Shown piece after piece: positions 50,501-58,709 of a DNA stretch of 64,000 nucleotides. The position numbers and the translations under genes were made by a program. The notes below the pieces were generated by a model. The model saw only the letters and a list, made by a program, of their open reading frames with translations. It was not told where the DNA came from and made no database searches. This DNA is from Pseudomonadota bacterium (GTDB taxonomy: Bacteria > Pseudomonadota > Gammaproteobacteria > Burkholderiales > Burkholderiaceae_C): the NCBI GenBank assembly GCA_020161775.1, contig JAIUOW010000016.1, positions 1-64,000 on the forward strand, in the 5' to 3' direction. The number at the start of each line of letters is the position of its first letter. The stretch's first letter is position 1.

Positions 50501-52988
50501 CGTCGCTGGGCTCGGGGAATTCCAGGTTACCGGCGGCAATGGCTGCATCGGCGGCGGCCTGGGCTTCGGCCTCGGTCGGATAAGAGGGGCTGATTGGATT
50601 GCCGTTTGACGCGTGAGCAACTCGCGACCGCCCGTCGTCGTTCACCACCACAAGGGCAGGACCAACCTCGGCATTCAACAGCGCAGCCAGGTCAACGGGG
50701 CTGGATTCAAGGTCATCGACCATGCCATCGCGCCCGTATGTGGCCGTGCGACTCGTATTGCCCGTGACGTAAAAGCGCGTCCCAGTCGCGTTACCACCTT
50801 GATCACGTGCCACATGGATTTCCAGCTTGGCACCCGCCTTCATCAGAGGCATGCTCGCAGTATCGGAACTCCAGCCCAGTCCACGCAGCGCGGCCTTCAC
50901 TGCTTCCACGCGAGACTCGACCATCGCGCCCCGCTCTTCTGCATTGTTCACATCTGCCGACGCTGACCCAACCGGCTTCGCCATGTCGCCCACCATGTTG
51001 TTCAGCGTGCCGGCCAGAGCGGCCGCCTTCTCGGTCAGGTTGTCCGGCACGCGCTCAACGCCATTGAGCACCCAGGTGACGGCCACCACGTTCGCGCCGG
51101 CGCCGACCTGGCGCACCTCCTGGGTGATGCCGTAGACGCTCCCCGCGAAGGCCTTGGACAGCGACACCCCGGAGCCCTTCCAATCCATCTCGCGCAGGGC
51201 ATTGCGCACGTTCACCATGCGCTGCTGAAGCGCTGAATCAAGGGCGTCTTGCCACTTCAACACCAGCTTGTCATCGGCCACCACGGCGGCATAACCCCCA
51301 TCGTCGGCGACGGCGGCGATGATGTCGGCGGCCATGCCGCACTCCGCCAGCACGGCGTCGCGGGCGGCGTTGCCCTCCACGGGCGCCGATTGGGCCGGGG
51401 GCTCGGCGGGCGCAGCCACTGCGGCCGGCGTCTCGACTTTCGCAGGCTCCACCCGATCCACGGTCCTCGCGCCCTCGGGCCCCGCCTCGGACACTGCCAC
51501 CGCATAGCCGGCGGCCGTGAGGCGCTTCATGTGCTCCTGCAGCGTCCAGGCCGGGATGCCGACCATCGCCACGGGGCTGTACTTGCCCGCGCCGCGCCGG
51601 GTCAGCGTGAGATCCAGCACCTTTGCCACGAGCGCCGCGCTCTCGCCCAGCACCTCGTAGAAGTCCCCCATTCGGTACAGCAGCACGGCCTCGGGGTTTT
51701 GGGCCTTCAGGCGCAGGTACTCCAGCTCAAACGGCGACTTCGGCGTGATGGAGGGCTCGGCCGCCACCTTGGCGATCTCGATCTGGCGGGTAAGGTCAGC
51801 CAGCTCGGATTCCAGGCCGGCGATCTCGGTCTTGATGGCCTCGACCTGGGCGACGCGCTCCGCCGTCTTGGCGTTGGCGCGCAGAAAGGCAGCGCTGTTG
51901 CGCTCCACCAGGCGCATGATGCGGCGCGCGACCTCGCGGATGTTCAGCTCCTGGCCGCGTTCGGGCGCGACCACGATGGTCACGTCCTTCTTGTTGAGCA
52001 TCCACTTCCAGGAGATCAGCTCGTCCATGGGCGTGAGCTTGGCCGGCGTGGTGTCGGGGTTGTGGAACCAGATGGAGATGGTCTGACCGTCGGTCATCTG
52101 GAACAGCACCATGACCTGCAGCACCCCGCGCGCGCGCACGGGGTCGCTGATCGTGACCTCCGTCGGCTTCACCTTGTCGCCGGCCGCCTCCATGACCTTC
52201 TTGAGCAGGTCCATCTTGATCGTCATGCGGCTGACCTGCACCACCAGGGCGTCCAGCACCGCCACGCTCTCGATGTCCGGGTCGCCCATGAGGTCCGTCA
52301 TGGTGACGGCATCGAACATCAGGCCGGCGGCCCCATCCTCGCGGTGCAGGTCATACAGCAGGCGGTGCATCGGCACTCCGACCGGGTTCGCGTCCTCGTC
52401 CCATTGAACGATGTTGTCCATGACGGCAGTTCCTTCTTGTGGCAGGTTTTCAATGTTGAAGCGCACGGTGCAGTCGCCGTAGCGCAGCCACCACTTCAGT
52501 TGATCGGGGGTGCAGGCAACAATGGACCCCAGCCCATTCCACCCACGGTCATAGGAGCCCAGGTACGCGGCGCGGGCCTGCTCCTCGGTCATGAAGCCAG
52601 CCATGACCTTGTGTTCGTCGAACTCGCCGTCAGCGCGGCGTTGGTTGATGACCCACACACGGCGCGACTCTGGGAACGGTCCCACAAAGATGTCCACCGG
52701 GTCGCCATCGGCGCCGCGCGAGCCCACGATGTCCCCGTAGTGCGCGGCCATGCGGTTGCTCCAACGCGTGCCATCGGGCGCGGTGCCGCTGCGGTACGTG
52801 CCGTATGCGTTCTCGATCTTGATCACCAGCCCCAGGACCCGGACGGGCGGGCTCTTCTTGTAATTGTTGGCCAGAGCCTGCGCGTCGGTGGGCGGGCGGC
52901 GGAGGTTGTACCCGCTCGCGGCCTCATGCGCGGCGCCCATCAAATGGGCAAAGGTGTCATCGAGGATGGCGCGGGCGGGGTGTTGCAC
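47535..52988 (-). CDS. DarA-like polyvalent protein with pyrophosphatase-, MutS-I- and DUF2958-like domains
   Basis: Domains in order, numbered from an open frame at 53030: pyrophosphatase-like (about 70-190, with DGDPVDIFVGPF at 109-119), DarA N-terminal-like (about 260-400, SIWFHNPDTTPAKL, LISWKWMLNKKDV), coiled coil, MutS domain I-like (433-520, LLYRMGDFYEVLGESA), long linkers, and near the end a DUF2958-like module (WYITERDRE, SGYISIVELVQNGVELDLHW). Total is about 1.8 thousand residues. The late promoter at 53017-53058 overlaps the first GTG, so GTG 52988 or ATG 52940 is the real start. It probably enters the host with phage DNA. Confidence 0.78.
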   Translation of the reverse strand: MQHPARAILDDTFAHLMGAAHEAASGYNLRRPPTDAQALANNYKKSPPVRVLGLVIKIENAYGTYRSGTAPDGTRWSNRMAAHYGDIVGSRGADGDPVDIFVGPFPESRRVWVINQRRADGEFDEHKVMAGFMTEEQARAAYLGSYDRGWNGLGSIVACTPDQLKWWLRYGDCTVRFNIENLPQEGTAVMDNIVQWDEDANPVGVPMHRLLYDLHREDGAAGLMFDAVTMTDLMGDPDIESVAVLDALVVQVSRMTIKMDLLKKVMEAAGDKVKPTEVTISDPVRARGVLQVMVLFQMTDGQTISIWFHNPDTTPAKLTPMDELISWKWMLNKKDVTIVVAPERGQELNIREVARRIMRLVERNSAAFLRANAKTAERVAQVEAIKTEIAGLESELADLTRQIEIAKVAAEPSITPKSPFELEYLRLKAQNPEAVLLYRMGDFYEVLGESAALVAKVLDLTLTRRGAGKYSPVAMVGIPAWTLQEHMKRLTAAGYAVAVSEAGPEGARTVDRVEPAKVETPAAVAAPAEPPAQSAPVEGNAARDAVLAECGMAADIIAAVADDGGYAAVVADDKLVLKWQDALDSALQQRMVNVRNALREMDWKGSGVSLSKAFAGSVYGITQEVRQVGAGANVVAVTWVLNGVERVPDNLTEKAAALAGTLNNMVGDMAKPVGSASADVNNAEERGAMVESRVEAVKAALRGLGWSSDTASMPLMKAGAKLEIHVARDQGGNATGTRFYVTGNTSRTATYGRDGMVDDLESSPVDLAALLNAEVGPALVVVNDDGRSRVAHASNGNPISPSYPTEAEAQAAADAAIAAGNLEFPEPSDGGRPASPTDAEIEAAAAAGAEVRTLSRNMADFSLKDQNPLAHLSTDNGSVSIALWTKADVDRAARAVAEAEQQANYKPFDMSRLKMPTAVQLGLNKSNTLILPTGGADGNEILPGWSNGHLMDFTQRPTLVQNAIAKYFVDTGSALIRRVPEAAVAKIEAAAKGRGTKVEPISHYDYEERVVDNRKAKQGRAIEYIPRESLVLSNENGSVWVWLESKYVAYFVKTYKGCEFFAEGPEVSVGVRHHGKLVGVLMPLRGKNGSDMLARARKAMISLPAETAQPEPTAVAPDSAADALAAVDAAYRFADATPAFKEDVFHSLGESSYSPFVSARTIDQRAKELGLTVGWDVTMTVLDGVPVDGDDASMPLFDDADGAYLNQSKDAIAATAKLVKYFRDFIRSDKELAIDTTSGWARSTMTKADAQRILGELIDIAVNRKGGTTLTAQQEDDYADFAHDARLINDYLSKRIRHSGSRNLLRHPKMKALYPHIDNQPFLDAVKALAQPLLPADAVLDFAGDVSAAIAQLEVALDVVVTNEPINRERGDIEQADLERRNAEQFRRAIEVLKKGDTSGIFDDANPHTGGEQYQMIVGTIRRAGEVIGRALIGGDGKAMVYVGASGNQRVTFVSPVDGERRTPMWSDDDAGEMVDWLVENTTVGGAGVPPADPPAAAPVVDPPEKPKATEAEGRAALRQIADYMPRGQRKAIEAGMAGEEAQFFYDKMVEMARNIEAMPKTYDTDGQGGKALARLHYFRGGADWYITERDREREQVQAFGLADLGGGYPESGYISIVELVQNGVELDLHWEPKTLDEIKGTASASEAQPDVGPAGDISYRTDGMFTTFLPDSKAGEKAWAIMNATPGSESGKVLAAHTESVIAQLRAAGFVVTEAKPVDMSADELAAELGAGAATPTVMDEPAREDAKVTERKTDEAYLQNMINGKADLLEDGILERIEPMFTKYEGDAEMMALLERAAQAYSDAATQAARAALAS

Positions 52989-53016
52989 GGTCGTCTGTGG
53001 GTAAGTTACCCCGACG

Positions 53017-53058
53017 ATTGTTTTCCCCACCCCCCTGCCGGCTGCTGGCCGTTTTCCC
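53017..53058 (-). promoter_or_regulatory. Late promoter element of the darA-like unit (variant)
   Basis: GGGAAAA (53052-53058) is followed after 30 bases by ACAAT (53017-53021), one mismatch from AGAAT. A second GGGAAAA occurs at 53021-53027. It lies between the end of the 53061 gene and the darA-like gene. Confidence 0.6.
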
Positions 53059-53060
53059 CT

Positions 53061-53585
53061 TTACACCTCGGGGACGAAGGGCTCCAGGTGGTGCAGGTCG
53101 TCGCGCGGGTTCAAGGCCAGCTTGCGCACATAAGGGGGGATGTTCACGTTGCTCAGCACGCTGACCACCTCGTAGACCAAGGCCGTGCCCAGACCCGGCG
53201 TGATGATCACCAGGTCGCTGGAATCCGCGATGAAGTGCCCTTCCTGACCTGGCCCGGCGGTGGACTCGATCTGGGCCTCTTGCGTGGCGGGCTGCAGCAC
53301 ACCATCGTCGCGCTCATTCATGTCATTGGGCTGATGCACGCCGCAGAACAGGCAGAAGCCCGGCCCGCGCTCAACGTAGTTGAACTCCGCCTCGTCTTCA
53401 CTGCGCAGCACACCCATGCCCCCAAGGGTCGGGCTGCCGCCCATCTCGCTGGGCTGACCGGTCTCCGGGTCGGCCTCCACCCGCGTCACCACCTTGCGCC
53501 AGACTGAGCACGGCATGGTGTTGGGATGGCGCAGCACCACCTGGCGGGTGGCTGCGGAAACGGCGGTTGGGACGGTGTTCAGCAT
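53061..53585 (-). CDS. Hypothetical phage protein
   Basis: This 174-residue protein has a beta-rich N terminus (RQVVLRHPNTMPCSVWRKVV), a cysteine pair in PGFCLFCGVHQP, and a C-terminal ITPGLGTALVYEVVSVLSNVNIPP segment. The CxxC-type pair may bind zinc. It lies between the SWIM protein and the darA-like promoter. No family recognised. Confidence 0.6.
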   Translation of the reverse strand: MLNTVPTAVSAATRQVVLRHPNTMPCSVWRKVVTRVEADPETGQPSEMGGSPTLGGMGVLRSEDEAEFNYVERGPGFCLFCGVHQPNDMNERDDGVLQPATQEAQIESTAGPGQEGHFIADSSDLVIITPGLGTALVYEVVSVLSNVNIPPYVRKLALNPRDDLHHLEPFVPEV

Positions 53586-53610
53586 GATGACCTCAGCTCC
53601 TCAGTATGCG

Positions 53611-54645
53611 TCAGCCCAGCTTCGCCAACATGGTCTGCAACTGCTTCGGCGACAGCACGCCCATGGCGGCCAGGGTCTTGGCCTTTTGCACAAACTGCTT
53701 CTTGGCCGACTCCACGCTGCGTGGCGTCACCTTTCCCGCCGGCGCGGCGCGGGCGCGCTCCACCACGGCCGCGACGGCGCGCGCCTGAGCCAGCCGCTGG
53801 CGCTTCTCGCTGGTGGTTTCCACCTTGCTGCGCTTCCAGGTTTCCTGCGCGCGCTGCTGTTCGGCAATCTGCTCGGCTTGCTTCTTTGAAAGAACCTTTG
53901 GCCGTTTGTCCAGGTTCTCACGGGCGTTCTCGATCATTCGCGCAATCTGCTGCTTGATGATCGGCATCGAGAGTTGCTGCATCACGCGCAGGATGTGCTT
54001 GCAGGCGACCCCGCGCAGGTTCGGATTGCGGATCTTCGGAAAGCCCGTCTCATCCCGGCCTGAGTTGTACTTTCCCACCGTGGCGATGTAGCGGTACCAG
54101 TAGGTGTGCCGGCCGCAGTCGCAGTCGAACTTCAGCGCGCCGGACACCACCGGTTTCACCAGGTCCGCCGCCGGCCCAGGGCTGGACACGGCCGCGCTGA
54201 AGGTCAGGAACTCCACGTGCACGTGGTGCCGCGCCACGTCGCTCTTCGGGCCGGCGTTGGTGATGAAGTGCACCCGCCCGCCGATGGACTGCATGGGCAC
54301 GGCTGTCTTGATCTCGCGGTTCGCTCGCTCGCGGTCTTCAGGCAGCGACAGGTCGATGATGGCCTTGGCGGTGATGCCCCCGCGAAACCGCTTGCCCAGG
54401 AGCTGGACGTTCTGGCGGAAGGTCCGCAGGTCTTCGTGCGTGATGGCGTGCAGATGCCCGCCCATCGTGGTGGTCAGCAGACGGCCCGCGTCGTACTCGC
54501 CACCCACCTCGGTGGGGTTCAGGATGCGCGCGGCGCGCTGGCGGTTGGCAAGCTCACCAAGGTAGCGGCCGGCCGCCTCGCGGTTCGCGCCCCGGTAGTT
54601 CGTCAGCACCCGCGCCAGCGGATTAGAGGAAGGTTTGCTTGCCAT
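53611..54645 (-). CDS. SWIM-type zinc-finger protein
   Basis: This 344-residue protein has a SWIM-like finger with C175 and C177 (FDCDCGRH) and C215/H217 (VACKHILRVM), the CxC...CxH pattern, preceded by a beta-rich domain and followed by a long basic helical tail (about residues 230-344, rich in Lys, Arg and Ala). SWIM domains bind DNA or proteins. Basic tail plus finger suggests DNA association inside the head. It overlaps the next gene upstream by 23 bases. Confidence 0.65.
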   Translation of the reverse strand: MASKPSSNPLARVLTNYRGANREAAGRYLGELANRQRAARILNPTEVGGEYDAGRLLTTTMGGHLHAITHEDLRTFRQNVQLLGKRFRGGITAKAIIDLSLPEDRERANREIKTAVPMQSIGGRVHFITNAGPKSDVARHHVHVEFLTFSAAVSSPGPAADLVKPVVSGALKFDCDCGRHTYWYRYIATVGKYNSGRDETGFPKIRNPNLRGVACKHILRVMQQLSMPIIKQQIARMIENARENLDKRPKVLSKKQAEQIAEQQRAQETWKRSKVETTSEKRQRLAQARAVAAVVERARAAPAGKVTPRSVESAKKQFVQKAKTLAAMGVLSPKQLQTMLAKLG

Positions 54646-54922
54646 AGCCCGCCTGCTGCTTCATCACCCTGAGCTGCGCCTCGGTCGGCAGGACCAACAG
54701 ACGCTCGGATAGCTCCAGCTCAGGGCTGTCCAGGCCAGCCGCAGCCTGCACTACCAGCGACTCGGTACGCCGGCCGTAGACCCGCTGCGACACCAGGGTG
54801 AGGTCAAAGCGTTCATCGGGCAGGGTCTGGTAGCGCACGGCGTCGCTCCAGGCCGTCGCGCGCAGGGAGAAGTCGCGCACGGCTTTGAACAGCAGGTTCC
54901 TGGCAAAGACCTCGATGGCCAT
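54623..54922 (-). CDS. Hypothetical phage protein
   Basis: This 99-residue protein starts MAIEVFARNLLFKAV at ATG 54922; the longer frame upstream is shadow of the 54934 gene. It is beta-rich (VRYQTLPDERFDLTLVSQRVYG). It overlaps the SWIM gene by 23 bases. No family recognised. Confidence 0.6.
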   Translation of the reverse strand: MAIEVFARNLLFKAVRDFSLRATAWSDAVRYQTLPDERFDLTLVSQRVYGRRTESLVVQAAAGLDSPELELSERLLVLPTEAQLRVMKQQAGYGKQTFL

Positions 54923-54933
54923 CGTGTGTGCGC

Positions 54934-55431
54934 TCAAGCGGTCACGAGCATGTCCAGACGGGGCGTCCAGAGCTGGCGGCTGCGGCACACCGCGCCCAAG
55001 GTGTTCGGCGTGAACCGCCACGACTCGGCAAGGCCCAGCGAGGCTCCGAAGGCCGCGCTGCAGTTGAACCGGCCTTCGCCAGGGTCCATGGGGTCCAGGA
55101 TGAACCGCAGGTTGCCAGGCAGGTCGTACTTCGTCTTTCGATCTGCGTGAAACTGAAACCACTCGCGGCTGGCCGCCTCCAGCCAGAACGGTAGCGGGAA
55201 CAGGTCCCAGTTCCCGTTGCTGAAGTCAATGTCCTTGAACCTGACCCCGCCGTCGATCAGGCTGCTGGAGCCGGCCGCGCCATCGGAGAACACCGCTTCA
55301 CAGTGGCTGTACGGGCCGTTGTCCCAGAAGCGCACCGCCTTGTTGAACAGGCCTTGCACCCCGGGCCGGGTGCCGGTGTAGAAGGCGCCGTAGAAGCCCC
55401 TGGGCAGGCCATCGGGCAGCTTACGCGTCAT
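54934..55431 (-). CDS. Permuted papain-like (YiiX/NlpC superfamily) cysteine enzyme
   Basis: This 165-residue protein carries the permuted active-site order of YiiX-type enzymes: H43 in YSHCEAVFSDG and, later, C124 in RFNCSAAFGASLGL. Such enzymes cleave amide bonds in peptidoglycan or lipids. Within the fibre/accessory region it may be a tail-carried hydrolase or a superinfection factor. It overlaps the upstream gene by 11 bases. Confidence 0.65.
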   Translation of the reverse strand: MTRKLPDGLPRGFYGAFYTGTRPGVQGLFNKAVRFWDNGPYSHCEAVFSDGAAGSSSLIDGGVRFKDIDFSNGNWDLFPLPFWLEAASREWFQFHADRKTKYDLPGNLRFILDPMDPGEGRFNCSAAFGASLGLAESWRFTPNTLGAVCRSRQLWTPRLDMLVTA

Positions 55432-55906
55432 AGCGCTCGCCCGGCAGGATGTCGGGGTTCAGGATCGCTGCGCGCTCCTCCAGCGAGAGTCGGAATGCAG
55501 CCGGGATGCCGGGCTGCAACAGCAAGCCGGTGAAGTTTGCCGCCTCGGTCAGCGCCAGGTCCACAAACGCCGAGGCGTTGATGCGGTTCAGGCCCGTGGT
55601 GATCAGGAGCTGCAGTGCCGTGCGCTCCTCGTCATCCTCCACCAACGTGGCGGCATAGCTGTCCTTGCTCAGGAACAGCGTCATTGCGTCGTACTTGGTC
55701 GAGATGCCGTCGGCGGTCTTGGGGAAGCGATTCTGGAAGGCTCGCTTGGTGAGGGGGAGCGACGCGGGCGCAGCGCCCACGATCTGCAGCTCCATGCCAA
55801 CGCGGCCCTCAACCCATCGTTGCCCGTCCAGCAGCACAGCCGCCCCGCCCTGCTGGAGCGTCGAATACTCGAACTCAACGCCGGCCTGATTGCGAAGGGT
55901 AGGCAT
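55421..55906 (-). CDS. Hypothetical tail-fibre-region protein
   Basis: This 161-residue protein has a beta N terminus (GVEFEYSTLQQGGAAVLLDG) and a helical C-terminal half (EDDEERTALQLLITTGLNR). It shares a one-base overlap with the large fibre gene and lies before the papain-like gene. A fibre chaperone or small baseplate role is possible but not shown. Confidence 0.55.
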   Translation of the reverse strand: MPTLRNQAGVEFEYSTLQQGGAAVLLDGQRWVEGRVGMELQIVGAAPASLPLTKRAFQNRFPKTADGISTKYDAMTLFLSKDSYAATLVEDDEERTALQLLITTGLNRINASAFVDLALTEAANFTGLLLQPGIPAAFRLSLEERAAILNPDILPGERYDA

Positions 55907-57777
55907 CAGAAGCCTCCCAGGGCGACGACGCGGCTGTTGATCCAGCCCTTTTGGCCGGGCGGATCATTCGCGGATTGGTCAAAGCTCTTGGCGGTGCTGC
56001 CATAGGTCGTGGCGTGCACGCCTTTGGTCTTGATCATCAGGGGCTGGCCGACGCTGGCGGTGTCGTTCGACACACCCAGCAGGATTGTGGGGCGCAGCTT
56101 GACCACGAGCACAGCCGTGCCTGTTGCCGAGCCTGGGCCCGCCGCTCCGCCTGTAGCGCTGTCGTGACAGAAGTACCCGCCCTTGATGAACTTGAACTTC
56201 GCGTTGCCCAGGGTCACCGCGTTCAGGTACGTCTGTACGAACGTCTTGTCGAGGCGGAACGAGTTGATCTGGCCGTTGCCGATGACATGGATGATGTTGA
56301 GCGACGGCTCGATCCCGATAGACAAGTCAGTAGCCGACACGGAGAGGGAAGTGCCGCTGAAGCACGGTGCGGTGTCGACGACGCCAGCGTTGCTGATGGT
56401 GAACAGTGCCAGGTCAGCCGATCCGCCGACACCAGCCGTGCAGCCCCCATACACCACATCATCGACCACCATGCAGGCCGACAGCACGCCACTATCGCCT
56501 CCATTGAAGTTAAGGATGGAGGATACCGTGTTCGAGCCGCCACCATTTTGAATCCAGGCGAGCTTGAACTCATAGCCAGCACCCGGTACGCAGACGAGCG
56601 CCAACCCAGTAGATAGCCGCAAGAGCTTCGCTGGACGGTTATTGGTGTTCGTGGTGAGCTGCTTCGGATAGGTCGCCTTCGCCACGCCCACCGAGCTGGT
56701 GTACAGGATGTTCCACGGGCCGGGCGTCGTGTCCGATCCGACGATCACAAAGTCGCCGTCGGTATCAGCCAGTAGCTTGAAGCGGGCGCCGCCTGCTGAT
56801 GCGACCGCGCTCAAGGTAGCCTGAGCCTTCACGATGGATCCGTCATCACCCACAACACCATAGGAGCCAGCGTTGGAGACCAGGGAGGCCACCCAGCAGA
56901 TCGGGCCGCCCACGTCCCCGGACCGGGCCACACGCAGCTCGCCCACGGTCTGCGAACCGTAGGTCCAGAGCGTCACCACGACACCACGAACGGTCCCGTC
57001 GGAATTGAACCTCAGCAGTTGCACGCCCGTGGGGTTCTGGTAGACGAACATCCAGCCGCCGTCGCTGATGGCCAGGGGCGCGTAGTTGGTGCGCGAGTAG
57101 CACCGGGTGTTGTACAGCTTTCGCTGGTCGTCGTTCAGCTCGTCCTGCATGGCCAGCGACAAGGACTCGATGGAGATCGCATTGCTCGTCACCGAGCCTG
57201 TCGCGCTCACAAAGCTGATCGTGTCGGTTGCCACCATCAGGAAGCCGCCGTTGTTGGTCTCCTGAAGGTAATAGACGTTGGAGCCCACAGACGCGCCCGC
57301 CAGAACGGTCAGCGTGGGGCCCAGGAGGCGCCAGTAGCCGGTCGAACCCTTGCGGTAGCCCAATGCGATGTTCCCGTTGCTCAGAACGGTCGCGCAGATG
57401 TTGCCCATCGTGGCCGCTTGCACACCCTCAATGACGTTGCGCGCCAGCAGCCCGCCAGCCGAGCTGTACCGGGAGGCGATCAGCTTGTAGTTCGTGGCGT
57501 CGTTGGAAGCGGCAAACACCACAAAATCGCCGTCCGGCATGTCCAGGCGGAGGCCGCTGCAGGCGTCCGGGCTCGCTTGATCGGTGGCGAACAGGGCCGT
57601 CGCCGGCCCGGCCGTCAGGGCTGCGCTGGAAATCATGCCGTTCAGGTTGCAGGTCACGAACTGCTTGGTGTCGAGAAACACCAGGTCTTGAGGCACGAAC
57701 TGCTCGTCCGCCGTGACAGTGACCTCGCCGTGCTCGGGGTTCTTGACTACCGCCCCGCCGTTGTCAATGAGTCGCAT
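55906..57777 (-). CDS. Large tail fibre protein
   Basis: This 623-residue protein is almost wholly short beta strands with repeated LxxxDGDFVVFA and FNSDGTVRGVVV-type units, as in beta-propeller or beta-helix receptor-binding fibres. There is no signal peptide or catalytic motif. It follows the 57780 and collar-fibre genes and is probably a host-recognition component. Confidence 0.65.
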   Translation of the reverse strand: MRLIDNGGAVVKNPEHGEVTVTADEQFVPQDLVFLDTKQFVTCNLNGMISSAALTAGPATALFATDQASPDACSGLRLDMPDGDFVVFAASNDATNYKLIASRYSSAGGLLARNVIEGVQAATMGNICATVLSNGNIALGYRKGSTGYWRLLGPTLTVLAGASVGSNVYYLQETNNGGFLMVATDTISFVSATGSVTSNAISIESLSLAMQDELNDDQRKLYNTRCYSRTNYAPLAISDGGWMFVYQNPTGVQLLRFNSDGTVRGVVVTLWTYGSQTVGELRVARSGDVGGPICWVASLVSNAGSYGVVGDDGSIVKAQATLSAVASAGGARFKLLADTDGDFVIVGSDTTPGPWNILYTSSVGVAKATYPKQLTTNTNNRPAKLLRLSTGLALVCVPGAGYEFKLAWIQNGGGSNTVSSILNFNGGDSGVLSACMVVDDVVYGGCTAGVGGSADLALFTISNAGVVDTAPCFSGTSLSVSATDLSIGIEPSLNIIHVIGNGQINSFRLDKTFVQTYLNAVTLGNAKFKFIKGGYFCHDSATGGAAGPGSATGTAVLVVKLRPTILLGVSNDTASVGQPLMIKTKGVHATTYGSTAKSFDQSANDPPGQKGWINSRVVALGGF

Positions 57778-57779
57778 GC

Positions 57780-58139
57780 TCAGCCCTCCCCGTGGACAGG
57801 ATCACCAATGAACCCGCGCGCGTGCGCGGTTACCGCGCGGTCACTCCAGACCGCCAGTGTTTCGGCCGTGGCCCCGTGGACGTTGCCGATGGGCTCGCCG
57901 GTGAGCCGATACAGCCCACCACCACCCACCAGCTTGTCAACCGGCGCGTCAATCTGGTCCTGCGGGGCATAGTCCGCCACGTTGGCCGAGTCGATAAGCG
58001 CCACCTTGATCTGGGCACCGAGGCCGGTCTGGTTGATCACCGTGAGGTTGAAGGTCCCGCACTTGCCCACCGCGCAGGTGAACAGCGGATTCCACTGGTT
58101 GGGGATGACGACGATGGCGCCGAGGCGTCCTGATGGCAT
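57780..58139 (-). CDS. Small tail-fibre-associated protein
   Basis: This 119-residue protein has beta strands with CAVGKCGTFNLTVINQTG and a C-terminal AHARGFIGDPVHGEG. It is between two fibre genes. Unknown family; probably a fibre cap or adaptor. Confidence 0.55.
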   Translation of the reverse strand: MPSGRLGAIVVIPNQWNPLFTCAVGKCGTFNLTVINQTGLGAQIKVALIDSANVADYAPQDQIDAPVDKLVGGGGLYRLTGEPIGNVHGATAETLAVWSDRAVTAHARGFIGDPVHGEG

Positions 58140-58148
58140 GGTGTGTCC

Positions 58149-58703
58149 TTACTGCTGGCCCAGGTAGAGCTGGCGATGTCGAGGAATGAGGTATTGGGGA
58201 TGCGGGTTAGCGGCTGCCTCATGGGCAGCCACGAGCTGGGCCGCGTGTGACAGGTTCGCGTCGATGACCACGGTCACAGAGCCGTAGGGAACGCGCACGA
58301 GCTGGAGCTTGAAGGTCGCCAGGTAGTCCAGCATGTTGCGCTGGGCGAAGGCCGTGGCCTGGGCCCAGAGCGCGAACAGCACGCCCCCGGCGTTCGGATT
58401 GCCCGCCCAAAAGCCCACCTCTGTCACGCTGTAGGGGTTCGGCGAGCCCGTCCAGGCCGGCGCGAACACGTCAATGCGCATCATGGCCGACGGCAGCACA
58501 TAGCCTGCCGAGATCGCGTGCAGCTCTTTCGGAGCCACCAGGGCCACGCGGTCATAGTCCGGCGAGCCGTCCGCAGTGTTCAGCGTGTAGGCGGAAGTGC
58601 CAAATTGCACATGGGTAATCGCCAGGTCCAGCCCCGCGCCATCCGCCGCGATGGCGGCGGCGAGTCCGGCGTTCGTGATGATGGGCGCGATGGGGGTGGG
58701 CAT
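58149..58703 (-). CDS. Collar-type tail fibre protein
   Basis: This 184-residue protein has the N-terminal fold of phage tail-collar fibre proteins (ITNAGLAAAIAADGAGLDLA, VTEVGFWAGNPNAGGVLFAL) and the classic fibre motif AANPHPQYL near the C terminus. It is the first gene of its unit; its -10-like AGAAT lies six bases before the ATG without a Shine-Dalgarno sequence. It connects fibres to the baseplate. Confidence 0.8.
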   Translation of the reverse strand: MPTPIAPIITNAGLAAAIAADGAGLDLAITHVQFGTSAYTLNTADGSPDYDRVALVAPKELHAISAGYVLPSAMMRIDVFAPAWTGSPNPYSVTEVGFWAGNPNAGGVLFALWAQATAFAQRNMLDYLATFKLQLVRVPYGSVTVVIDANLSHAAQLVAAHEAAANPHPQYLIPRHRQLYLGQQ

Positions 58704-58709
58704 GCGACG

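Noticed and set aside
53021-53027. Second GGGAAAA just upstream of the darA-like gene as an eighth late promoter
   Set aside because: No AGAAT-like box at the fixed distance; the copy at 53052-53058 has one.
51249-53507. 752-codon plus-strand open frame
   Set aside because: Antisense to the darA-like gene; His-rich repetitive translation typical of a shadow frame.
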